A stretch of DNA of 64,000 nt. Source: Flavobacterium sp. NG2. Lineage in GTDB: Bacteria; Bacteroidota; Bacteroidia; Flavobacteriales; Flavobacteriaceae. Below the pieces are notes generated by a model. It was given only the letters and a program-made list of their open reading frames with translations. It did not search any database and was not told the origin of the DNA. The stretch lies in the NCBI RefSeq assembly GCF_034119845.1, contig NZ_CP139420.1, positions 412,001 through 476,000 of the forward strand, read 5' to 3'. Position 1 is the first letter of the stretch. Each line of letters starts with the position of its first letter. The position numbers and the translations under genes are program-made. Positions 40,999-49,127 of the stretch are shown here, piece after piece.

Positions 40999-42021
40999 AT
41001 GGACAAAATTACTAGAGCGCTTTTTCAGATTTCCTTTTGGGCTGTTATATGGATTGTTATGGGTTTATCCCAAGAGGAATTCATCCATTTTTTTCATGAA
41101 AACTGGTTGGCTTATGTATTTCAAGCACTCTTGATATTATGTTTAACTTATGTTTTAGCTCCATCCCTTCTATTTAAGAAAAGACATATTGAATTTGCCA
41201 TACTTTCTATAGGATTGATTGTGCTTTTTGCTTTTATTTCATCTCAGTTTGTAGCCCCCCCAGAAAGGCATCACGGGGGACCACCACCTCCTCACGAGTT
41301 AAGAAAACATAATACTCCTAGCCCCTTTTTTATCAATTCCTTGATTATTACAGTCTCTTATATTTTGACGATTTTTGTGGAGACTTTTTCGTTTGCACAA
41401 AAGAAAGAAGAAGACTTAATTTTGAGTAAATCTGAGACAATGGAAACCGAATTAAAGTTCTTAAAATCACAGATTAATCCGCATTTTTTGTTCAACTCTT
41501 TGAATAATATTTATGCGCTGTCTGCTATTGACCCACAAAAAACACAAGACAGTATTTTATACCTCTCAGATATGCTAAGGTATGTGTTGTACGAATGCGA
41601 AAAACCAATGGTCGCCATTGAAAAAGAGGTAACTTATATCGAGGATTTTATTAAATTATTTGAATTAAAAAGCAGCAAAAGCTATCCTATTACAACTCAA
41701 TTTTCAATAGAGAATCCTCAGTTGCAAATCGTTCCTATGTTGTTAATTCCTTTTGTCGAAAACGCTTTTAAACACAGTAATATTCACAATACACAGGAAT
41801 CCTTTATTGAAATCAAAATTGAAACAACAGGCGAAATGATTTTGTTTGAAATCGAAAACAGTCTTAACAAAGCCCCAATTAGCAAAGATAAAGTAGGCGG
41901 AATAGGGATTCGCAATGTACAAAAAAGATTATCTTTACTTTATCCTGAAAAGCACGAATTAGTGATTCGTGAAAATCAAGATACATATAAAGTCGTACTA
42001 AAAATCAACACCCATGCATAA
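40999..42021 (+). CDS. LytS-type sensor histidine kinase with His/Pro-rich loop
   Basis: The 340-residue protein has four membrane helices (about 10-24, 36-58, 65-83, 112-132) and the His_kinase domain of LytS type with QINPHFLFNSLNN (His162) and a C-terminal ATPase (GGIGIRNVQKRL). The loop between helices 3 and 4 faces the periplasm and reads ERHHGGPPPPHELRKHN, a likely metal-binding stretch. The response-regulator gene overlaps it by 8 bp. It is divergent from the EF-hand/YHYH/SCO genes, so it probably senses a metal and controls them. Confidence 0.87.
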   Translation: MDKITRALFQISFWAVIWIVMGLSQEEFIHFFHENWLAYVFQALLILCLTYVLAPSLLFKKRHIEFAILSIGLIVLFAFISSQFVAPPERHHGGPPPPHELRKHNTPSPFFINSLIITVSYILTIFVETFSFAQKKEEDLILSKSETMETELKFLKSQINPHFLFNSLNNIYALSAIDPQKTQDSILYLSDMLRYVLYECEKPMVAIEKEVTYIEDFIKLFELKSSKSYPITTQFSIENPQLQIVPMLLIPFVENAFKHSNIHNTQESFIEIKIETTGEMILFEIENSLNKAPISKDKVGGIGIRNVQKRLSLLYPEKHELVIRENQDTYKVVLKINTHA

Positions 42022-42688
42022 ATGCATTATTATTGATGACGAAGAGTTAGCAAGAGGATTGCTCCAAAGTTATGTGGCCAAATTAGACTTCCTTGAGTTG
42101 GCTGGTTCTTTTGAAAATCCATTAGATGCTTTAGAATGTTTGAAAAAAGGAGGCATCAAACTTGTTTTTCTAGACATTCAAATGCCCGAAATAAAAGGGA
42201 CCGACTTTGCAAAACTTATTCCGGCATCAACAAAAATCATTTTTACCACGGCTTATTCTGAATATGCTTTAGAAGGTTTTGAACTGAGTGCCATTGATTA
42301 CTTACTCAAGCCTATTACTTTTCAGCGGTTTTTAAAGGCAGTTCAAAAAATCCAAACTGAAGAAGTCACCCCATCTGCAGAAAAAACAATAACTGTAAAA
42401 TCAGGTTATGACTTATTTAAACTTAAAGTAGACGAAATATCGCATATAGAAAGTGACAGCGAGTATGCAATTTTCCATACTCCTACCCGAAAAGTAATGA
42501 GTTTACAGTCCTTAAAATCATTAGAAAAAACATTGGACTCGGGTATTTTTATTCGGGTGCACCGTTCTTATATTGTCAACAGGAATAAGGTTACGGGACT
42601 TAAAGGAAGAGACCTTTCGTTAGGAACAATCCAAATTCCGGTGAGTGATAGTTATTATGAATTGGTAAAAAAGGAGTTGTTTTCTTGA
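42014..42688 (+). CDS. LytTR-type response regulator
   Basis: The 224-residue protein has a receiver domain (1-120) with DDEE (8-11) and Asp54 (VFLDIQMPE), and a C-terminal LytTR DNA-binding domain (about 125-222) with FIRVHRSYIVN. LytTR regulators bind pairs of short direct repeats. The gene starts inside the kinase gene end (8-bp overlap), which shows coupling. Its natural targets are the divergent YHYH/SCO genes, though no pair of sites could be pointed out. Confidence 0.9.
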   Translation: MHKCIIIDDEELARGLLQSYVAKLDFLELAGSFENPLDALECLKKGGIKLVFLDIQMPEIKGTDFAKLIPASTKIIFTTAYSEYALEGFELSAIDYLLKPITFQRFLKAVQKIQTEEVTPSAEKTITVKSGYDLFKLKVDEISHIESDSEYAIFHTPTRKVMSLQSLKSLEKTLDSGIFIRVHRSYIVNRNKVTGLKGRDLSLGTIQIPVSDSYYELVKKELFS

Positions 42689-42730
42689 AAAAAACATTCA
42701 AAAATATAATAGAAGCACAGTCATAAATCA

Positions 42731-42890
42731 TAGCCCCGATAGAAACGGAAATCCTTGTGGTGGCTGGCGTTTTGCCACCACAAGATTACTTCACTTAACA
42801 TTTATTTACATCGGAATTCAGTGAACTTCGTTTGTAGTGGATAGCGGGAACTGCCATTGTTGATAGCACAATCATTCTGCTCCTAATAAA
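42731..42890 (+). repeat. Dispersed TAGCCCCGAT repeat, empty IS110 target
   Basis: It starts TAGCCCCGATAGAAACGG, holds CCTTGTGGTGGC paired with GCCACCACAAG, continues with GGATAGCGGGAAC and ends CTGCTCCTAA. On the minus strand its end reads CTATCGGGGCTA, identical to the site occupied by IS110 copy 2. Confidence 0.8.
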
Positions 42891-42892
42891 AC

Positions 42893-42926
42893 AAAAAAAG
42901 CTGTCAACCTTACGATTGACAGCTTT
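42893..42926 (-). terminator. Terminator of the leu operon
   Basis: AAAGCTGTCAA and TTGACAGCTTT form an 11-bp stem (42897-42907 with 42916-42926), followed in the leuB direction by TTTTTTTG. Confidence 0.8.
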
Positions 42927-42984
42927 CCTATAGCTATTATTACTTCAAGTTAATCAACTTGAAACTTTAAACCTGAAACAATTA

Positions 42985-44040
42985 TTAGATGTTAGCAGCC
43001 AACCAGTCACCAACTTCTTTAGTACCGTAAGCTTTTCCACCATCGGCTAAGTCTTCTGTAACGATTCCAGCTTCTAAAGCTTTGTTTACTGAAGCTCTCA
43101 TTGCTTTTCCTTCTTCCATTAATCCGAAGTTTTCAAACATCATAGCCGCTGATAAAACAGTTGCCATAGGGTTTGCAATATTTAAACCTGTAGCTTGTGG
43201 GTATGAACCGTGGATAGGCTCAAACAAAGATACCTCAGCTCCCATAGAAGCAGATGGCATTAATCCCATAGAACCAGAGATTACAGAAGCTTCATCAGTT
43301 AAGATGTCTCCAAATAAGTTTTCAGTGATTAATACGTCATAAGAGTTTGGCCATTGTACCAAACGCATGGCTACAGCATCCACAAATTCATAAGAAACTG
43401 TTACTTCAGGATAATCTTTTTCCATTGCTTGTACAGTTTCTCTCCATAAACGAGATGTTTCCAATACGTTAGCTTTGTCAACACAACACAATCTTTTTGA
43501 ACGTGTCATTGCTAATTCAAAACCTTTTTTAGCCAAACGTTGTACTTCTTCACGTGTGTACACACAGTTGTCATAAGCTGTTTCTCCACCGTCTCTTCTT
43601 CCTTTTTCTCCAAAGTAGATTCCACCAGTTAACTCTCTTAAGAATACTAGGTCAGTTCCTTCGATACGTTCTCTTTTTAATGGAGATTTGTCTAATAAAG
43701 ATGGAAAAGTAAAAGTAGGTCTTACGTTAGCAAACAAACCTAATGCTTTACGCATTTTTAACAAACCTTGCTCTGGACGTACTGGTGCAGATGGATCGTT
43801 ATCGTATTTTGGGTGACCAATAGCACCAAACAAAACAGCGTCAGAATTTTTACAAATTTCATGCGTTGCATCTGGATAAGGCTCACCAACTGCATCAATC
43901 GCTGCAGCACCAGTTAAAGCTGGTTTCCAAGTGATTTCATGTCCAAATTTTTGTGCAACTGCATCTGATACTTTTACTGCTTGTTCAATTACTTCTGGTC
44001 CGATTCCGTCCCCTGCTAAAAGCGCGATATTTAATTTCAT
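42985..44040 (-). CDS. leuB: 3-isopropylmalate dehydrogenase
   Basis: The 351-residue enzyme oxidises and decarboxylates 3-isopropylmalate with NAD in leucine synthesis. It shows LLAGDGIGPEV, the RELTGGIYFGEKGR motif, and the metal-binding SYEFVDAVAMRLV and NLFGDILTDEASVISG. It is the last gene of the operon leuC-GxxExxY-leuD-leuA-leuB and is followed by a clear terminator. Confidence 0.96.
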   Translation of the reverse strand: MKLNIALLAGDGIGPEVIEQAVKVSDAVAQKFGHEITWKPALTGAAAIDAVGEPYPDATHEICKNSDAVLFGAIGHPKYDNDPSAPVRPEQGLLKMRKALGLFANVRPTFTFPSLLDKSPLKRERIEGTDLVFLRELTGGIYFGEKGRRDGGETAYDNCVYTREEVQRLAKKGFELAMTRSKRLCCVDKANVLETSRLWRETVQAMEKDYPEVTVSYEFVDAVAMRLVQWPNSYDVLITENLFGDILTDEASVISGSMGLMPSASMGAEVSLFEPIHGSYPQATGLNIANPMATVLSAAMMFENFGLMEEGKAMRASVNKALEAGIVTEDLADGGKAYGTKEVGDWLAANI

Positions 44041-44065
44041 ATTGATTGTTTTTTCCTCCCCCCGG

Positions 44066-44242
44066 CCCCCTCCTAAGGAGGGGGTGACTAGATGGGTATT
44101 GGATTGGGTTATACTTTACTTGTTTGTTATTTAATAATCTCTTTCAAGTTTATCATTTCTTCTTTCGAATAAATGATAAACAATAATGATAATATGTTCT
44201 TTTTTTATTGACATTGTCTCCCTCCCCGCCGCGGCGGGAGGG
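44066..44242. repeat. Two GC-rich palindromes between leuA and leuB
   Basis: CCCCCTCCTAAGGAGGGGG (44066-44084) and CCTCCCCGCCGCGGCGGGAG (44221-44240) are strong palindromes of the kind scattered in Flavobacterium genomes. They bracket about 140 bp of AT-rich sequence and could stall or process the leu transcript. Confidence 0.75.
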
Positions 44243-44254
44243 CTGGGGTGGGGA

Positions 44255-45772
44255 TTATACCACGTTCAACATTTTCTGCGTTGCAATAATCGCTGCAACC
44301 GTTTGATCTGAATCTAATCCTCTTGTTTTGAATTCTTTTCCTTCGCTTGTCCAAGTGATGATGGTTTCGCATAAGGCATCAGAGCTACTTCCTGGAGGGA
44401 TTCTCACCGCATAGTCAATCAATTTAGGCAAGCTCATTTTTTTGGTTTTATAAATTTTCGCCAAAGCATTCATAAAAGCATCAAATTGACCATCCCCTTG
44501 AGCGTGCTCTTCGATGATTTCTCCGTCAATTTTTAGACAAAGAGTTGTTGAAGGACGCATTCCCTTTGCATGAGATAATAAATACGATTCCACGGTAATT
44601 TTTTCCTCATAAGTCTGACTGTCTAATACATCCGAAATGATATAAGGCAAATCTTCCTTGGTAACCGTTTCTTTTTTATCGCCTAATTCAATGATTCTTT
44701 GAGTGACTAATTTTAAGTCTTCGTCATTGAGTTGTAATCCTAACTCTTGAAGATTTTTTTCAATATTAGCTTTCCCAGAGGTTTTCCCTAAAGCGTATTT
44801 TCTCTTTCTTCCAAAACGCTCTGGAAGCAAGTCATTAAAATACAAATTCTTTTTGTTGTCACCATCCGCATGAATACCAGCTGTCTGAGTAAACACATTA
44901 TCTCCTACAATAGGTTTATTAGCGGGAATTCTGTATCCTGTAAAGGTTTCTACCAATTTACTCACCGAGTATAAAGAAGATTCTTTTACTCCAATTTCGA
45001 TTTCAGGCATAAAGTCATTAATCACAGCAACGGTACTTGCTAGAGGAGCATTACCTGCTCTTTCTCCCATTCCGTTAACCGTAACATGTAAACCATGCAC
45101 GCCCGCTTTTATAGCTTGCATTACATTGGCAACACTTAAATCATAATCATTATGGGCATGAAAATCAAAGTGAATCGAAGGATATTTTTTGGTAATGGTC
45201 GAAATAAAATCGAATGTATCCGAAGGAATTAACACCCCTAAAGTATCTGGAAGTAAAATTCTTTTAACAGGCTGCGTACTGATAAAATCTAAATACTGGA
45301 ACACATATTCAGGAGAATAACGCATTCCGTTACTCCAATCTTCTAGATAAACATTGGTAGCAATTCCGTTCTCAGTAGCTAAGGCAATACTTTCAGCAAT
45401 TGCTGAAAAATGTTCCTCAGGAGTCTTTTTTAATTGATGGGTTAGGTGATTCAAAGAGCCTTTGGTCAAAAGATTTTGAACTTTGGCACCCGACTTTTTC
45501 ATCCATTCGATAGAAAGTCCTTTATCCACAAAAGTTAAAACTTCTATTTTATCTTCATACCCTTTGGATTGTGCCCAAGTCATAATCCCTTTAACCCCTT
45601 CAAATTCTCCTTCACTCACACGAGCCGAAGCAATTTCGATACGATCAACATGTAATTCTTCTAACAATAATTGGGCAATGGTTAATTTTTCTGCGGCAGA
45701 AAAAGACACTCCTGAGGTTTGTTCCCCGTCACGAAGTGTGGTATCCATTATTTCAATCTTTCTTTTTTCCAT
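44255..45772 (-). CDS. leuA: 2-isopropylmalate synthase (LeuA-type, with regulatory domain)
   Basis: The 505-residue enzyme has the HMGL-like barrel with DTTLRDGEQTSGVSF (10-24), HAHNDYDLSVANV (metal histidines) and NGMGERAGNAPLA, and a C-terminal LeuA allosteric domain (about 390-505). It condenses acetyl-CoA with an oxo-acid; the operon points to 2-oxoisovalerate, but LeuA, citramalate and homocitrate synthases are hard to tell apart, and its N-terminal region differs from the classical LeuA. It lies between leuD and leuB on the same strand; a hairpin separates it from leuD. Confidence 0.85.
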   Translation of the reverse strand: MEKRKIEIMDTTLRDGEQTSGVSFSAAEKLTIAQLLLEELHVDRIEIASARVSEGEFEGVKGIMTWAQSKGYEDKIEVLTFVDKGLSIEWMKKSGAKVQNLLTKGSLNHLTHQLKKTPEEHFSAIAESIALATENGIATNVYLEDWSNGMRYSPEYVFQYLDFISTQPVKRILLPDTLGVLIPSDTFDFISTITKKYPSIHFDFHAHNDYDLSVANVMQAIKAGVHGLHVTVNGMGERAGNAPLASTVAVINDFMPEIEIGVKESSLYSVSKLVETFTGYRIPANKPIVGDNVFTQTAGIHADGDNKKNLYFNDLLPERFGRKRKYALGKTSGKANIEKNLQELGLQLNDEDLKLVTQRIIELGDKKETVTKEDLPYIISDVLDSQTYEEKITVESYLLSHAKGMRPSTTLCLKIDGEIIEEHAQGDGQFDAFMNALAKIYKTKKMSLPKLIDYAVRIPPGSSSDALCETIITWTSEGKEFKTRGLDSDQTVAAIIATQKMLNVV

Positions 45773-45840
45773 TATCTATTAGATACTAATGCGGTTTTAT
45801 TTTATCTATCCTAACGAATAGCAGTATAAAATCGTAAAAG

Positions 45841-45880
45841 CAGTTACCAAACTTGATTGTAAAATCAAGTTTAGTAACTG
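45841..45880 (-). terminator. Strong hairpin between leuD and leuA
   Basis: The 18-nt arms CAGTTACCAAACTTGATT and AATCAAGTTTAGTAACTG pair with one mismatch around a short loop. Only a short T-run follows in the leu direction, so it may be a partial terminator or an RNA-stability element inside the operon. Confidence 0.55.
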
Positions 45881-45904
45881 CGTATTTATTAATTGTTTTT
45901 TTAT

Positions 45905-46501
45905 TTAGTAAGGCAATTTGTCTGCAAAAGCAACAATGTCTTCTTTGATATTTGTTAAATAATCAATATCATCAAAACCATTCAACATATTGTTCTTTTT
46001 GTATCCGTTGATATCAAAAGATTCTTTTTCACCTGTCGCTTTCAAAGTAATTGTTTGCTCAGGCAAATTGATTTCCAATTCTGTTTTTGGGTCTGCTTCA
46101 ATAGCAGCGAAGATTTTAGCTGAAAACTCAGGGCTTACTTGAACTGGCAAAACACCAATGTTCAAACAGTTTCCTTTGAAGATATCAGCAAAGAAAGAAG
46201 AAACTACCGCACGGAATCCGTAATCGTATACAGCCCAAGCAGCATGCTCACGAGAAGAACCAGAACCAAAGTTTTTTCCTCCAACCAAGATTTTCCCTGA
46301 ATAAGTTGCATCGTTTAATACGAAATCAGCTTTTGGAGTACCGTCTCCGTTGTATCTCCAGTCTCTAAAAAGGTTGTCTCCAAAACCTTCACGTTTTGTA
46401 GCTTTCAAGAAACGAGCAGGGATGATTTGATCTGTATCTACATTTTCAATAGGTAGTGGCACTGCACTACTGGTAAGGATATTAAATTTATCGTATGCCA
46501 T
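45905..46501 (-). CDS. leuD: 3-isopropylmalate dehydratase small subunit
   Basis: The 198-residue protein is the swivel-domain subunit of isopropylmalate isomerase, which works with LeuC. Motifs [13 protein letters not shown] (22-34) and [16 protein letters not shown] (75-90) are diagnostic. In most operons it directly follows leuC; here a GxxExxY gene and dispersed repeat words separate the two. Confidence 0.96.
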   Translation of the reverse strand: MAYDKFNILTSSAVPLPIENVDTDQIIPARFLKATKREGFGDNLFRDWRYNGDGTPKADFVLNDATYSGKILVGGKNFGSGSSREHAAWAVYDYGFRAVVSSFFADIFKGNCLNIGVLPVQVSPEFSAKIFAAIEADPKTELEINLPEQTITLKATGEKESFDINGYKKNNMLNGFDDIDYLTNIKEDIVAFADKLPY

Positions 46502-46509
46502 TTGATTTA

Positions 46510-46585
46510 TTTTACCGCAAAGACGCTAAGGCGCAATGCTTTATTAATTTATTTTTCTGCAAAGGCGCAAAGGCACAATGCTTGT
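46510..46585. repeat. CGCAAAGACGCTAAGG-type repeat downstream of GxxExxY
   Basis: ACCGCAAAGACGCTAAGGCG and, 50 bp later, AAAGGCGCAAAGGCACAATGC are words of the dispersed repeat. An inverted copy (CTTGCGTCTTTGCGCCCTCG) lies upstream of the GxxExxY start at about 46999-47022, so the gene is bracketed by inverted copies. Confidence 0.7.
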
Positions 46586-46606
46586 TTTTTTTTAAATCTT
46601 TGAAGA

Positions 46607-46993
46607 TTAATATTTATTTACAAATCTCCTAAAACCACTTTTTATTAATGGAACATTAAAATTAATTAAAAACCCCATTCTTTTGTCTGCTAATTTCAAA
46701 TATGAAATCAGCTGTGCTTCGTGTACTGGTAAAATCGCATCAACCGATTTTAACTCAATAATTATATGTTCTTCAACTAGAATATCGATTTTATATTCCT
46801 TTGACAAATTAAATCCTTTGTACTGTAGAGGAATAATAACTTGACATTCTGCTGAAATATTTCTCAACTGCAATTCTCTCAAAAGACACATTTCATAAAC
46901 GGATTCTAATAAACCGGGCCCCATTAATTTATGAACCTCAAGACTAGCAGAAAATATTTCTTTTGCTAAGTCTTCGTAACGATTTATTTCCAT
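46607..46993 (-). CDS. GxxExxY protein (PD-(D/E)XK nuclease-like)
   Basis: The 128-residue protein is of the GxxExxY family, named for GPGLLESVYE (26-35). KIDILVEEHIIIELKS (about 68-83) gives the D-x(n)-ExK pattern of PD-(D/E)XK nucleases, the fold assigned to the family. Its function is unknown. It interrupts the leu operon between leuC and leuD, on the same strand, with inverted copies of a dispersed repeat on each side, so it looks like a mobile passenger that tolerates and perhaps uses the operon's transcription. Confidence 0.85.
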   Translation of the reverse strand: MEINRYEDLAKEIFSASLEVHKLMGPGLLESVYEMCLLRELQLRNISAECQVIIPLQYKGFNLSKEYKIDILVEEHIIIELKSVDAILPVHEAQLISYLKLADKRMGFLINFNVPLIKSGFRRFVNKY

Positions 46994-46998
46994 AGTTC

Positions 46999-47022
46999 CT
47001 TGCGTCTTTGCGCCCTCGCGGT
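46999..47022. repeat. Inverted CGCAAAGACGC repeat upstream of GxxExxY
   Basis: CTTGCGTCTTTGCGCCCTCGCGGT is the reverse complement of the repeat words at 46512-46530 (ACCGC..GCGCAAAGACGCAAG). It lies between the leuC stop and the GxxExxY start, and its AAGGAACT edge is adjacent to the ATG. Confidence 0.65.
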
Positions 47023-47030
47023 GAAAAATT

Positions 47031-48425
47031 TTACAACAAATCTCTAGGGTCAGTTAATTTTCCAGTAACTGCTGCTGCTGCTGCCATAATTGGAGAAGCT
47101 AACAATGTTCTTGAACCTGGACCTTGACGACCTTCAAAGTTTCTGTTTGAAGTACTTACTGCATATTTCCCAGCTGGCACTTTGTCATCGTTCATTGCTA
47201 AACAAGCTGAACAACCTGGCTGACGCAATACGAAACCAGCTTCAGTCAAGATATCTAAGATACCCTCTTCTTTGATTTGCGCTTCCACAACGTGTGAACC
47301 TGGAACCAACCATGCTGTCACATTATCGGCTTTTTTACGACCTTTTACAATTTCAGCAAAAGCTCTAAAATCTTCGATACGTCCGTTAGTACAACTTCCT
47401 AAGAAAACGTAATCGATTTGTTTTCCAATCATTACATCATCCTCATGGAATCCCATGTATGCCAACGATTTTTTGTAAGTTTCCTCACCACCTTCAACTT
47501 GATTAGCAGCAGGAATATGTTTAGTGATACCAATTCCCATACCTGGATTAGTTCCATAAGTAATCATTGGCTCAATATCTTCAGCATTGATGTTTAATTC
47601 AGCATCAAATTTAGCACCTTCGTCAGTTTTCAACGTTTTCCAGTAAGCTACAGCTTTAGTCCAAGCTTCTCCTTTAGGAGCGTGTAATCTACCTTCTAAA
47701 TAATCAAATGTTTTTTGGTCTGGAGCAATCATACCACCACGAGCACCCATTTCGATAGAAAGGTTACAAACAGTCATACGTCCTTCCATTGACATTTCTT
47801 CGAATACATTTCCTGCGTACTCAACAAAATATCCAGTACCTCCTGAAGTTGTTAATTTTGAAATGATATACAAAGCAACATCTTTAGGAGTAACTCCTTT
47901 GCTCAAAGTACCATTTACGTTGATACGCATTTTCTTTGGCTTAGGCTGCATGATACATTGTGTAGAAAGTACCATCTCTACTTCAGAAGTTCCGATTCCA
48001 AAAGCAATCGCTCCAAAAGCACCATGGGTTGATGTATGTGAATCCCCACAAACAATCGTTACTCCTGGTAATGTAATTCCGTTTTCAGGACCTACAACGT
48101 GTACAATTCCATTTTTTTGATGCCCCAATCCCCAGTGAGAAATACCGTATTCTGCTGAGTTATCTTCCAATGCTTTCAATTGATTAGCAGAAAGTGCATC
48201 TTCAACTGGTAAGTGTTGGTTTATAGTTGGTGTATTGTGATCTGCAGTAGCAAAAGTACGCTCAGGGTATAAAACCGAAACGCCTCTAGATTTTAAACCT
48301 AAAAAAGCTACAGGACTAGTTACTTCATGGATGAAATGACGGTCAATAAAAAACACGTCTGGTCCATCTTCAATTTTGCGCACCACGTGCGAATCCCATA
48401 CTTTGTCAAATAATGTAGTACTCAT
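47031..48425 (-). CDS. leuC: 3-isopropylmalate dehydratase large subunit
   Basis: The 464-residue aconitase-like subunit binds a [4Fe-4S] cluster through Cys in [15 protein letters not shown] and the pair in GCSACLAMN, and has the substrate loop [13 protein letters not shown]. With LeuD it isomerises 2- and 3-isopropylmalate. It is the first gene of the leu operon, with a promoter about 75 bp upstream. Confidence 0.96.
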   Translation of the reverse strand: MSTTLFDKVWDSHVVRKIEDGPDVFFIDRHFIHEVTSPVAFLGLKSRGVSVLYPERTFATADHNTPTINQHLPVEDALSANQLKALEDNSAEYGISHWGLGHQKNGIVHVVGPENGITLPGVTIVCGDSHTSTHGAFGAIAFGIGTSEVEMVLSTQCIMQPKPKKMRINVNGTLSKGVTPKDVALYIISKLTTSGGTGYFVEYAGNVFEEMSMEGRMTVCNLSIEMGARGGMIAPDQKTFDYLEGRLHAPKGEAWTKAVAYWKTLKTDEGAKFDAELNINAEDIEPMITYGTNPGMGIGITKHIPAANQVEGGEETYKKSLAYMGFHEDDVMIGKQIDYVFLGSCTNGRIEDFRAFAEIVKGRKKADNVTAWLVPGSHVVEAQIKEEGILDILTEAGFVLRQPGCSACLAMNDDKVPAGKYAVSTSNRNFEGRQGPGSRTLLASPIMAAAAAVTGKLTDPRDLL

Positions 48426-48497
48426 TTTTAATATTTTTTTAAGTGTAATTGGCTATACAACAACAGTTAACTAACTGTATTTGTATTAACAAGGACG

Positions 48498-48505
48498 CAA
48501 ATTTA
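48498..48505 (-). promoter_or_regulatory. Promoter -7 box for the leu operon
   Basis: The minus strand reads TAAATTTG, a perfect -7 box about 75 bp before the leuC ATG. The leader contains the near-palindrome ACAGTTAGTTAACTGT, but no clear leader peptide or terminator was seen. Confidence 0.65.
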
Positions 48506-49127
48506 AGAAAAAGAAAACGTGTTGTCAATTTCGATTATACATTATATACGATACCCAAAAGTTTTTTAGGGTGATTTACAGCTTATTTTAATCGAATTCT
48601 AAATTTGAGACTCCATTTTATTCTTGTTTTCCAAAAAGTAGAATAGTGAAACTTTATCTTAAAATTAAAATTAAAATTTTATCGATTTCACAATGAATTC
48701 AGTTAAACAATTGCATTATCAAACATGATTAAATCAAAACGTTGAAAAAAAATCAAGAGAAAAGCGATTTAATCAATTCTGAGATCAATTTATAATGCAC
48801 ACAAAAACAAGAGTAAAAATGAAAATTAAGTGTTTTGCTTCTCTTAAAAAAACATTTATTAAGCATTAAATACTACGACATCCAAAAAAAAGATTTTAGC
48901 TTAATTTGTTTTTTTTCAAACAAAAAAGGATGATTTTTTTAGATTTCCACACAAGATTCATTAAAAACTATTGTTGATAAATTATACTGGTTATTCCTTT
49001 AAAAAAAACTAAATTTGAAGTTCCTCTATTTTAAGTTTAAAGGCTTTTTATTACTCAAAAAATCAGCCCTTTAAGATTACAAAAAACTTAGAATTTGGAT
49101 TTTATTTAATTTGGATTTTACAAAAGT
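48506..49127. other. AT-rich divergent region between leuC and dnaE
   Basis: More than 600 bp without a gene, extremely AT-rich with A- and T-runs. The dnaE promoter must lie near its right end (TTTAATTTGG at 49104-49113 is a weak candidate). No repeat family, hairpin or RNA motif was recognised. Confidence 0.5.

Noticed and set aside
48426..48505. Leucine leader peptide or T-box ahead of leuC
   Set aside because: No run of leucine codons, no T-box sequence and no terminator/antiterminator pair could be made out in the short leader.
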